Below are positions 18,622 through 26,297 of a stretch of 26,297 nucleotides of DNA, piece by piece (position 1 is the first letter of the stretch; every line of letters begins with the position of its first letter). The stretch spans positions 483,762 to 510,058 of the forward strand of contig NW_014577170.1 in NCBI RefSeq assembly GCF_000485595.1, in the 5' to 3' direction. The position numbers and the translations under genes are program-made. This DNA comes from Priapulus caudatus (taxonomy: Eukaryota; Priapulida; Priapulimorpha; Priapulimorphida; Priapulidae). The notes beneath the pieces were generated by a model that saw only the letters and a list, made by a program, of their open reading frames with translations, was not told where the DNA came from and did not search any database.

Positions 18622-21600
18622 ACTCTCTCTCTCGTCCTCTCTCTCTCTCTCTCTCCCTCCCTGCCCTCCCTCCCTCCTCCTCTCTCTCTCTCTCTCTCTC
18701 TACTCTCTCTGCTCTCTCTCTCTCTCTCTTCTCTCGCATCGCTCGCTCTCTCCACACCTCTTCTCTCTTCTCTCTTCTCTTCATCTCTCTCTCTATCTCG
18801 CTCTCTCGTCTCTTCTCTTCTCTCCCTCCTCTTTCTCTCTCTCTCTCTCTATCTCGATCTCTCTCTCGTTCTCTCTCTCTCTCTCTCTGCTCTCCTCTCG
18901 CACTGTACCTACGCAGCCTTCATTCTGTTGTACATCCGGCGGTAGTGGCGGCCGTTGTGAGACATATGAAGACAAAAACCAGTGCGGATAGGAACACTGT
19001 GCCAACCAGCAGCCAGTGCGGCAGTCCCATCTTCTTGGACACACAACCTACGAAATATGCAGACCAAGTACGCACCAATTACATATACGATCTACGATAT
19101 ACGATTACGATATACGATCGACCCAATTACGCATCGCATCGAAACACGCTTTGCAGAAATTCACTCGGCATTTGAATCCTGATTGACCACGAGTGGGTTT
19201 TCTTATTATCATGGGATACTTGATGGTCAACTCCTAAGAACTCAAACTGCAGGAGAGAGGTTCGAAGCACACGCAGCATTCGCCGCAGCGATCACCATGA
19301 AGCATTCACCGCAGCATGTGACATCAGAAATACAGTTGTTCTTCTTCTTCTTGGTCACTACACTTACACCTCGGCCTAGTCACTGCAGACACAAGGACTT
19401 GGCACGGATGGGATTTGAAAGCCTAAAAGTCTCCCGGGCTGCAGGGGCTCTGGTAATATGGGGGAAAGCTCAGGGATGCTTCCATAGTCTGGTCCCCTCA
19501 CGCGTACATTTCGATTGGGCCGATCGCCGCAACGAAGATCCAAGACTAGATCAGAGATTGAGAATACGGTTAAGAGTGACTTACTCAGCCAGTCGCGCGA
19601 TGCGACTTGGGCTTCTAATTACCATCAATCGGGTGTCACTATGGCGGAGGCAAGTATCAGTTTCCTCATAGGCCATCTTCATTGTCCCCAGTCTGCATAG
19701 CCTCCAGTCGTGTTCTCTTTGTCTACTGCAAAATAATGCAAGCGACTTGATAGTTCTGACAGAGACAGTCAATACGTAAACATTCTCTCCGTGTTGCTTA
19801 AATAATTCCAGCAGTGCTGATAATAATGTGTATTCAAAATTTGGGAGGCCCCTTTATGACACTTAATGAGATATTCCCTCAACTTTCAAGCGAGTAACAT
19901 ATAAATCAAAGCAAAATAATTATTTAACAATTGCACGCTCTCTACTTTGCCTATATATGTGCAATAGGAGCAAAAAAAATTGTTCAGGAAATACGTTTCA
20001 TTCAAAGCTTTCTAGACTACAAAGTGAAACGTTTGGGTCGAATGTTTCAAACGCGTTTACCGTCTGCCACTAATGCGGCGATTGTGTCCGCTCGCACATT
20101 GCGCCGTGTTATGTATGTGAATGAACCATGCTGCATAACATGTGTTTTGACATGGTCATTGGCAATTAGTAATTGTAAGATGAGATTTTAGTATGTACAT
20201 AGAAGCGGAGTTTCGGCGTTTAGCAGTATTAGTATTGAGAAATAGCTAGGTTGGACTAGCGATGACGTTACACATCTGGGGTAGATGTGGTGTTGCAGTG
20301 CGCTCTCATTTGAATTAGCAGAGTGTTAGGTGACTGTGTGATTTGTAGGTAGAGTAGAGTCTGGCAGTGATTGGATAAGGAGAGTGATATATAAGACTTT
20401 TAGAGGATTTTAAAGAGGGTCGGAACTGGACCGGTTTGGCAACGGTTCGGAACTGACCGGTTGGGAACAGGACAAGGACGGGAACGACGCAAGATGGTGA
20501 CTGTTATGGTTGTAACAATATATTCTTTAATTGAACACCAAATTCTATATGTCCTTTCCTGATTATTTTATACTATAACTTATAACATACAAGCTAGCGT
20601 TCCCTACATGCTATGTTAAAATATATACACACTGAGCAGGTTTAGGTTTATATGATTCCAATGGTTGCTGGTCACGTACATGGCTAGCTGATAGAGCGGC
20701 GAAAGCGCACGTCTTTTATTCGCTGGAGAGATCTAATTTTAGAGTGACTATCTGAGCGAGCGAGTCGAAGAGTCCTGTTTCAGGTTTTGTTGGGTTTTTA
20801 GGCACGTTCTTCTCATCGAAAACGGTTATGGTAAAAATTCTAAAATTAATAACATAACAGTCAGAGTGCATCTCTGTCTAGACTACAAAGTTTGGATTTC
20901 ATAAAACATAATTTATATTAAGTTATTATATCTGAAAGGTGGCTACATTGACTCAATTGACAATGATGCGTTTGCTCAAATCATAAAAATTTGGCGCCTT
21001 ACGGTAACCGCGGGCAAAAGCGTTCTTTCGAGTTGTTTCTTCGAATGAGCAAATATAGTCTTGATACGAATATTTGATACGTCTTATTTCAAAGCTAACG
21101 ATTCAGTTAAAAGCGAGTTATTTACTGACGGTTTTACAGTGGTTTTTACACAAATTTACGTGGAAAGTTCGAGGGAAGCTACCTTTAAAGAAAGTCCTAG
21201 TACTGAAGGTATATTCAAGCTATATTCGTGGTTAGAAAACAACTTCTTTGCCAGAGAAATAGACAGGCAGCAAATTTACTCATCCAGGCTAAATCTATAG
21301 AGGTTTTACTATGGTTTATCAAGAATTATTAGCAAGTATTCGCTGCCGATGTTGAGAGCAGGCAGCAAACTCATTATTATTCGTAGCAAAACAGCTGCTT
21401 GCTGCCGTTAATTTCGAACCCTGTATACATATTCCTGGATGTATAATTTGCGATGCAAACTAGTGTAGTATATAGGCTGGGAGATTGGGTACAGGTGTCA
21501 ATGTACGTACGATCTACAATTCTGAAACAACATGATGGCACATGCTGGAAAATCAATATTGCACCATGTGTGGATTTGCTATCACAGAATTTGCTTCACC

Positions 21601-24138
21601 CTATAGATAAATTTGATAGATATATTTAAACGATGAGTTACAACTTACAGTAGCTCCAACATACAAAAATGACAGCATGTGAGTTTGCTTTGACTGATCC
21701 ATGCATGCAAGTCGGTCTCAATCGTACGAGAAGAACTGTTTTCGCGCGTTACTGAAAAATCCTACTCCCACCTAACTGACAGGTGATACTCCATTAGGAG
21801 TGTTCCCAACTTTAATGTCATTAATGGATAATCTCCTATTATCTACTCTTGATATATATATATATGGTCATGGTCATATATTAGTTTGTGGTTTAATGTC
21901 ATTTAGGTTTAGTTAAGGCGCTTTAGGGTTAGGGATTTTATTATTATATATTTTTTAAAGGCTTTTTTTTTATGTTACGGGTCAGGATTAATCAATCATT
22001 TTAATCATTTAAATGGATACTCAAACGTTGGGAACACTCCTAATGGAGCGTTAGCCTAACTGACTTTACCGCGTACAGACTGTACTACTAACCGTAGTTG
22101 TCGTAGCCTAGTGAATCCTTGTACTCGTCGAAACTGAATTCAGGTTGAACCTGTACGATGACAATCCTCCCGTCGTCCTGCTGTACGTATACGGATGCAG
22201 GACCAGCTCATCGAAGCCACGCCCTGAGACACGACGCAGAGAATGCTCTATACACAGCATACCACAGAACAGAAATACCCACACACTCTATCATACATAC
22301 CCCACACTTAATCATACATACCACACACTCCAGGGTTCCTTCCCTACGTTGCGCAACGGGGCGCGCGCGCCCAGTTTAGGGAAAACTCTCCCCTGTTTCA
22401 ATCTGTTGCGCCCCCGATAAAATTACCTCCGCCCCCGATTTAAATATTATCCACCACCAATAAAAGTTTGCCAGCGGGAATCGATCAATCAAGATTCCCA
22501 TCTCGACCAAGGACACCACGGCGCAGTGTAATTTTTACTTTACCGAAACCCGCATGCACCTGACAAATACACAAGTACCAAAGAGATAACCTGTCCCGAA
22601 CCCAACACTACACCGTACACCGAACTCGGCTTCTTATATAACAAGAACCACAAATACCGTCTATGTGTGGTGGCGTTATTACGCATTAAGTAGTGGGTCG
22701 TAAAATACACGCCCCCGGACCCCCCATCGTTTCCCCCTCCCCCCTCCCCTCCTCCCTGTTTAGAATTTCGTTTCATCCTCGGGGGAAACCCTGCACTCCT
22801 ATATATATAACGCCACTCTCTACACATACCCACAGAACATAAATACCCACACCCACACACTCTATACATACGCACACTCTCTACACATACCCACAGAACA
22901 TAAATACCCACACCCACACACTCTATACATACGCACACTCTCTACACATACCCACAGAACATAAATACCCACACCCACACACTCTATACATACGCACACT
23001 CTCTACACATATCCGCAGAACAGAAATACCTAAATGAACCAAACGTTTACTTTTTATTTTTTTGACTTTGAAACTGCAACGGTTGAGGTTAAATCATTAT
23101 ATCACCAATATTACAACCTGAGACATAATCTTATAAATATACTACACATTTCATGCAAAGTCTAGTTAAACTATGGAACGTAAGTGTTAAGTTTGGATGC
23201 CAACCAACTCAGGTATATCATACCGTAATTTACGATCACACAAGTAATGTCTACATGTACTCTGGAAACAGAATCTACTTCAACAAAACTTCACCTACTG
23301 AATTGTGATTGAAAAGTGTGCATCTTTAGCATATGCCACTTCTGACCTCACACACGAGGATAGCACATGATGCAATTCAGTAAGTGAAGTTTTGTTGAAG
23401 TAGATTCTTTCAGTTATTCTAGTCACATCTGCCATTACCTTAGATATTAAGTCCATCATGTCCGAGTAGTAGCTTTGTATGTAAACAAGAGGGCTGAGCA
23501 CGTGTATGTGCTGATCTTCCATCATCAACTAAATCAAAACAAGTGTTGACGCACGGACGGACGCACATTCATGCGATTCTACAAGATGAGCTAAAAACTC
23601 TGTACAACACGGTTTCCCCAACAGTTGATAACAGCAATTATTAATACTGCATTGCACAGACTGACATGGGCATTTTTTTCGTATTTAATCTTATGTAGAT
23701 ATGATTTATAAGAATTAGTGATATGATTAAATAATGTCAATACCTTTTCCTGTCGTTTCTTTGCAAAAGGAAGCTGACTGGTGCATCCCACGCCACAGGC
23801 ATATTGAGTGTCATTCACATATGCCTCGCTACATGCTGTAAAAACCAAAGGGTGTACGTGCTTCGTATATGGATAAAGTGCAGTTAAAGAATTGGGTACC
23901 TTAGGTATCATGACGTAGCTGAACATGCAACACAGGAAATGACTGGAACATGCATCCATAGAATTGAATTTTGCTTAACCATTTAATTCTCATTTTGAAT
24001 ATTATTTTTTTCTCTCGTTAAGGTTCACTTACAATGCAGACATAATTCTTTGGTGTCGTTGAGATCGTTGGACGTACTCATGAAACCTGAGATCGCAAAC
24101 AGACGGCATCCTCTCTTGCAGCTGTCTAGATGCTCCGA
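17677..24138 (-). CDS. TMEM59: TMEM59, Golgi/endolysosomal membrane protein, six exons identified
   Basis: TMEM59 is a type I membrane protein of the Golgi and endolysosomal system; in mammals it modulates glycoprotein maturation and recruits ATG16L1 through its cytoplasmic tail. Exons in gene order: 24138-24033, 23835-23744, 23528-23439, 22223-22093, 19047-18912, 17802-17677. Together they give the Cys-rich lumenal domain (CKRGCRLF, YACGVGC), the SDMMD block, the DDGRIVIVQ strand, one membrane segment and a tail ending EAGPLPIKLKEEKI, closely paralleling human EAGPLP near its C-terminus. About 227 codons are covered, against 323 residues in human; the signal peptide and first lumenal segment were not found between 24139 and the window end. 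Exon 4 and exon 5 each need a one-base correction. The big fifth intron holds segment B and a 260-bp element. Family assignment is strong. Confidence 0.92.
18344..18899. repeat. (CT)n-rich block in TMEM59 intron 5
   Basis: About 550 bases of CTCT with scattered interruptions, counterpart of 513-1130. It immediately follows the donor of exon 5 on the gene strand. The 328-codon Ser/Leu frame through it is an artefact of the repeat. Confidence 0.95.
18912..19047 (-). CDS. TMEM59: TMEM59 exon 5, transmembrane segment
   Basis: Acceptor TTTCGTAG, phase 1 as required by exon 4. It reads GCVSKKMGLPHWLLVGTVF then LSALVFVFICLTTAATTAG, a membrane helix matching human LVLSVMVLLWICCATVATAV. The frame then hits TGA at GAATGA unless one A is missing. 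The donor is TGCGTAGG here but TGCGGTAT in the left copy, which suggests one lost G. With these changes the exon ends in phase 0 and joins exon 6 correctly. Confidence 0.85.
19370..20797 (+). repeat. Segment B, second copy
   Basis: Same orientation as 4247-5598, with TGTTAT...ATAACA at 20107-20587 and the TATA-like GATATATAAG at about 20388. It lies in TMEM59 intron 4, antisense to the gene. Confidence 0.85.
20798..21788. other. TMEM59 intron 4, part without recognisable genes
   Basis: AT-rich. It contains TTAATTTCGAACCCTG at 21408-21423, which looks like the terminus of a hAT-type element (CAGGG.TCGAA family); the partner end was not found. The 79-codon frame at 21061-21300 has no recognisable similarity and no support. 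Confidence 0.5.
21789..22048. mobile_element. 260-bp MITE-like element with 22-bp terminal inverted repeats
   Basis: CTCCATTAGGAGTGTTCCCA plus AC (21789-21810) is repeated as an exact reverse complement at 22027-22048. The interior is AT-rich with no coding capacity. It ends 45 bases short of the exon 4 donor of TMEM59. The terminal 12 bases CTCCATTAGGAG are themselves partly self-complementary. No clear target duplication was found. Confidence 0.75.
22093..22223 (-). CDS. TMEM59: TMEM59 exon 4, with a one-base insertion
   Basis: Acceptor GTCTCAG, donor GTTAGT, 131 nt. It starts GVASMSWS in phase 0 and, after skipping one base (T in TCCTGC), continues ASVYVQQDDGRIVIVQVQPE then FSFDEYKDSLGYDNY, matching human SSWTFYLQADDGKIVIFQ. 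It ends in phase 1, as exon 5 needs. Without the correction the frame is wrong from the ninth codon. Confidence 0.85.
22245..23031 (+). repeat. 61-bp tandem repeat array interrupted by an insertion
   Basis: Units starting CACTCTCTACACATACCCAC recur at 22814, 22875, 22936 and 22997, an exact 61-base period, about 3.5 copies. Related degenerate units with ACCACAGAACAGAAATACCC occur at 22258-22330. The two parts are separated by the element at 22331-22793. Confidence 0.92.
22331..22793. mobile_element. 463-bp element with CAGGGTT ends and 5-bp target duplication
   Basis: It begins CAGGGTTCCTTCCC and ends CGGGGGAAACCCTG, short inverted ends, flanked by CACTC on both sides (22326-22330 and 22794-22798). 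Removing the element and one CACTC restores a normal 61-bp repeat unit, which fixes the insertion site. The interior is non-coding, with G/C runs. Superfamily is unclear: CAGGG ends suggest hAT, but only five duplicated bases are seen. Confidence 0.8.
23271..23407. repeat. Near-perfect 35-bp hairpin in TMEM59 intron 3
   Basis: GAATCTACTTCAACAAAACT... (23271-23305) is the reverse complement of 23373-23407 with a single mismatch, separated by 67 bases. It lies about 31 bases beyond the exon 3 donor on the gene strand. It could be a small foldback transposon or a long-loop small-RNA precursor. Confidence 0.85.
23439..23528 (-). CDS. TMEM59: TMEM59 exon 3
   Basis: 90 nt between GATTTAG and GTAATG, phase 0 at both ends, no indels. 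It reads LMMEDQHIHVLSPLVYIQSY then YSDMMDLISK, matching human HLLFPLTLVRSFWSDMMDS. Confidence 0.93.
23744..23835 (-). CDS. TMEM59: TMEM59 exon 2
   Basis: 92 nt between TTTTACAG and GTATTG. It reads SCSEAYVNDTQYACGVGC then TSQLPFAKKRQEK, matching human ACTEAYSQSDEQYACHLGC and QLPFAELRQEQ. The cysteines are lumenal. Confidence 0.95.
24033..24138 (-). CDS. TMEM59: TMEM59 exon 1 of those identified (lumenal Cys domain)
   Basis: 106 nt between GCTTGCAG and GTAAGT. It reads SEHLDSCKRGCRLFAISGFM then STSNDLNDTKELCLH, matching human ELYACQRGCRLFSICQF. It starts in phase 0, so a further upstream exon with the signal peptide is required; I could not find it. Confidence 0.92.
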
Positions 24139-24784
24139 CTGCAAGCAATAATTAATGTACAAGCAAATCATTATTTATAACAACCCAAGCAGCTCACCCA
24201 TTTCAAGTAAAATTTATAACGCAACATTCCAATTCGGGAGTGGACGCCATGTGGTTGTCTGCATGCCAATAATTGATTGGTCTCAAAAGCAATCATTTAA
24301 AACCCTAGAGTCGAAAATAGTTGTGTTATTGGAAACACAGGATATACAGTGGATATATCACAGGAAATCACATATATCACAGTGGCATAGGGGCTTGATG
24401 AGTCTGAGGTGGCCAGATTGTCGGATTCAGAGGGAAGGGGGGCATCGGGGGCCACGGAACCCTGTTTCAGAATCAATACCAGAAAACCAGAAAAAAAACA
24501 AACAGAGGAAAGCCAAATGGTTATTATCGCAATGGGGGATTAGTCTACTTAAAATATCTGAAAAAATACTAAAAACTAAAAATACTAGAAAAATATTTCG
24601 TTATTCGGGAAGAGAAGTTAACCAGAATGCGGAAAACCCGAAAATATAATTTTACAGGAAATGACACACGAGTGTGCCGGCAGGGAAAAATATACGTGTG
24701 AATTTCATTAGGATTTTCCATGGATTACCGTTCTATAATCCATATTTCTAGATTAGAGTCTAGATTCCGTTCTAGATTACGGGT

Positions 24785-25020
24785 CTACGTAGGCACGCCC
24801 GCAGGCACACCCGCACGTACGCATGCAGGCACGCGCGCAGGCACACACGCACCCGCACACATGCACGCGCGCAGGCACACACGCAGGCACGCCCGCAGGC
24901 ACACCGGCACACACAGGCACGCACGCACGCACGCACGCACGCAGGCACACACGCAAGCACGCCCGCAGGCACACCGGCACGCGCACAGGCACACACGTAT
25001 ATATGCGCGGGCGGCGGCGC
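24785..25020. repeat. GCAGGCACAC-type minisatellite
   Basis: Mosaic of CGCAGGCACACACGCA-like units. The block CACGCCCGCAGGCACACCGG appears twice (about 24888 and 24958). Much of it alternates purine and pyrimidine. Frames through it encode only repeats of a few residues. Confidence 0.9.
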
Positions 25021-25092
25021 ACGCTTGATTGAATGCAATACAGTACAGTTCACACATGCATGCTTAAATGGTAAACACTTGACAGTCACACC

Positions 25093-26092
25093 CAGGGCTC
25101 GAATTAACCGACGGCACCGACGGCATAAAAAAAGCTCTCGTAATTTTTTTTACGGGAGCTATTTTAGGCTTGGCCAGAGCTACTTTTTCATACCATGATT
25201 TTGTTAAAATTTTCATAATTTTGATGCATTGACTCTAATATCATTCATCAGCATTCAGCACTCAGCACCAGTATCAGACTATCAGTGTTAAGAAATCGTC
25301 AACAAATTACATTCGATCACATTTTTTTTATCTCATTTCACTCGACTAAGTAAACCATTCACATTCTTATTCAATTTAATTCACACAGACAGACATGCAC
25401 TACACAGTACACATAGTTTTTAGTTACTTTGAGTATGTTAAAAAAAACTTGTACTGGAATCTCTAGGAATGCCGGGAGCTTCTGGGCAAGGTTTTACTTT
25501 CGTTTTTCTCCTCCCTAGTACACGGTACCCCCATGCATAGATCAATGCTGCCGCACATCCGCAAAGTTACAAGTGCCTAGAATCTTTAAGTATATACATG
25601 TACAGTTTACATTGCTTCTAGATATCTAATTAACTGAATAAAAATAGTCCACTTTCACATTCCATTTTCCAATAGTCCACATGAAAAGTGACGAATTCAG
25701 TTAACAGCTTTGATTACGTGCGTGTCAGGTGTCACTGGTCGTGCCCTCACTCCCCACGATAACACCTGCGATATAAAAACTTATTGTTATGCCGTCAAAA
25801 AAACACTGCCGCCGGCCGCAATCGATTTCTTAGACCGTCGCGAATTTTTGTTCGTGTGGCGAATCATGCGTTGAGGGAGTTCATGCAGCTCTAGAAGGTT
25901 TGGATACCCCGTCTACGTTGAGGAACGGGTCGTATTATGCGCTCCCGTTTACAAGTCTGTATTTTTTTCGCTGCTGTGCAGCGATTATGTAGTCGCCCCG
26001 CCGGACCAGCTGACACAAGCAAGCAGTCGCCCGGTAGATTTTCTAATCGCCACTGGCGACTGGGCGACAGCTATATAGTTTCTCACGCTGCC
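25093..26092. mobile_element. Possible hAT-like element, one terminus visible
   Basis: CAGGGCTCGAATTAACCGAC at 25093 resembles the terminus of many hAT elements. GTCGCC/GGCGAC motifs cluster near 26000-26070. The opposite terminus was not seen, and the FTSJ1-homologous sequence starts at about 26093, so any element may be truncated by that junction. Confidence 0.3.
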
Positions 26093-26297
26093 CCGCATTA
26101 CTTTTTATTCATCTTGGGCGAATGGGTGAGTGTTAATTTTCATCACTGCAGTACTGAGTGTACTACATAATATAACAAGATAATAATTACTAATGTATAT
26201 AAATAATTATAACAAAATGATAAATGCATAATTACCATCAGGTGCTCCATCACAGACGACCAAATCTGCTGCTTCACCTTCAAAGTTTCTAATTATC
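26093..26297. repeat. Second copy of the FTSJ1 intron 4/exon 4 segment
   Basis: Same orientation as 9604-9812. Homology starts abruptly inside what is intron 4 of FTSJ1 and runs to the window end. Confidence 0.95.
26236..26297 (-). pseudogene. FTSJ1: Partial second FTSJ1 copy (exon 4, continues beyond window)
   Basis: 62 bases identical to 9751-9812, with the same donor GTAATT, encoding [20 protein letters not shown]. The next exon expected downstream ([10 protein letters not shown]) is absent because homology ends in the intron at 26093, so this copy lacks the second catalytic lysine and the glutamate unless the assembly is wrong here. Confidence 0.8.

Larger units (their letters stand above)
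15343..19368 (-). repeat. Segment A, right (inverted) copy
   Basis: Reverse complement of 1-4243; it holds the terminal TMEM59 exons in their proper gene context. At its low end homology stops at AAAGTATTC; at its high end segment B starts immediately. Confidence 0.9.
24139..26092. other. Region upstream of identified TMEM59 exons, no gene found
   Basis: It should contain the first TMEM59 exon and promoter, but I recognise neither. It holds a CA/GC minisatellite (24785-25020), a hAT-like terminus CAGGGCTCGAATTAA (25093-25107), a hairpin at 25133-25160 (AGCTCTCGTA and TACGGGAGCT) and the palindrome TCGCCACTGGCGA (26047-26059). The long frame at 24155-24649 shows no similarity. Confidence 0.5.

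Noticed and set aside
18189-19175. 328-codon open frame on the + strand
   Set aside because: It is the (CT)n block read as Ser/Leu, and it runs antisense to the real TMEM59 exon 5.
21061-21300. 79-codon open frame on the + strand
   Set aside because: There is no similarity to known families, and it lies inside a TMEM59 intron; chance length in AT-rich DNA.
22814-23031. Regular repeats that might suggest a CRISPR array
   Set aside because: The 61-bp units are directly adjacent with no variable spacers, and the genome is animal.
24155-24649. 164-codon open frame on the + strand
   Set aside because: It is A-rich, has no recognisable similarity, and lies upstream of TMEM59 on the opposite strand without splice or start support.
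24720-24780. Short dyads around ATGGATTA...TAATCCAT and TCTAGA motifs
   Set aside because: An 8-bp stem with scattered TCTAGA repeats is too weak to call a functional site.

Overview
The window is nuclear DNA from an invertebrate animal. The evidence is GT-AG introns of roughly 0.1 to several kb, long (CT)n, (GT)n and G-run microsatellites, many foldback repeats, and exons of three conserved animal genes. A marine invertebrate such as a sponge would fit, but no feature fixes the phylum. I see no bacterial operons, tRNA or rRNA genes, or CRISPR arrays.

The three genes were assembled by hand from spliced exons with matching phases. (1) NCKAP1 (Hem/Nap1, WAVE regulatory complex): only the terminal coding exon, + strand, 5668-5893. 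(2) FTSJ1 (TRM7-type tRNA 2'-O-methyltransferase): nine exons, - strand, 13722 down to 7792, with all four K-D-K-E catalytic residues recognisable. Its extreme C-terminal tail was not found. (3) TMEM59 (Golgi/endolysosomal type I membrane protein): six exons, - strand, 24138 down to 17677, with the signal-peptide exon not found.

The layout is dominated by duplication. Segment A (1-4243, carrying the last two TMEM59 exons on the + strand) recurs inverted at 15343-19368, where it is the true 3' end of TMEM59. Segment B (4247-5598) recurs in the same orientation at 19370-20797 and abuts A in both places, so the left side reads A-B and the right side reads inverted A-B. At the right edge, 26093-26297 repeats 9604-9812 and includes most of one FTSJ1 exon, so a second, 3'-truncated FTSJ1 copy starts to enter the window. 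This is either a rearranged tandem segmental duplication or two diverged haplotypes joined by the assembler.

The duplicate copies differ largely by one-base indels. Several conserved exons (FTSJ1 exons 1 and 3, TMEM59 exons 4 and 5) also carry one-base indels, many in short homopolymers. Limited consensus accuracy of a long-read assembly is therefore a serious alternative to gene decay.

Introns and spacers hold small mobile-element-like sequences: a 463-bp element with 5-bp target duplication inside a 61-bp tandem repeat, a 260-bp element with perfect 22-bp terminal inverted repeats, a CAGGGG-ended element in both copies of A, and hAT-like termini. A 35-bp near-perfect hairpin lies in a TMEM59 intron, and paired foldbacks lie in an FTSJ1 intron. 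I found no convincing new multi-gene system. The most notable structure is the A/B inverted-segment arrangement with its truncated gene copies.
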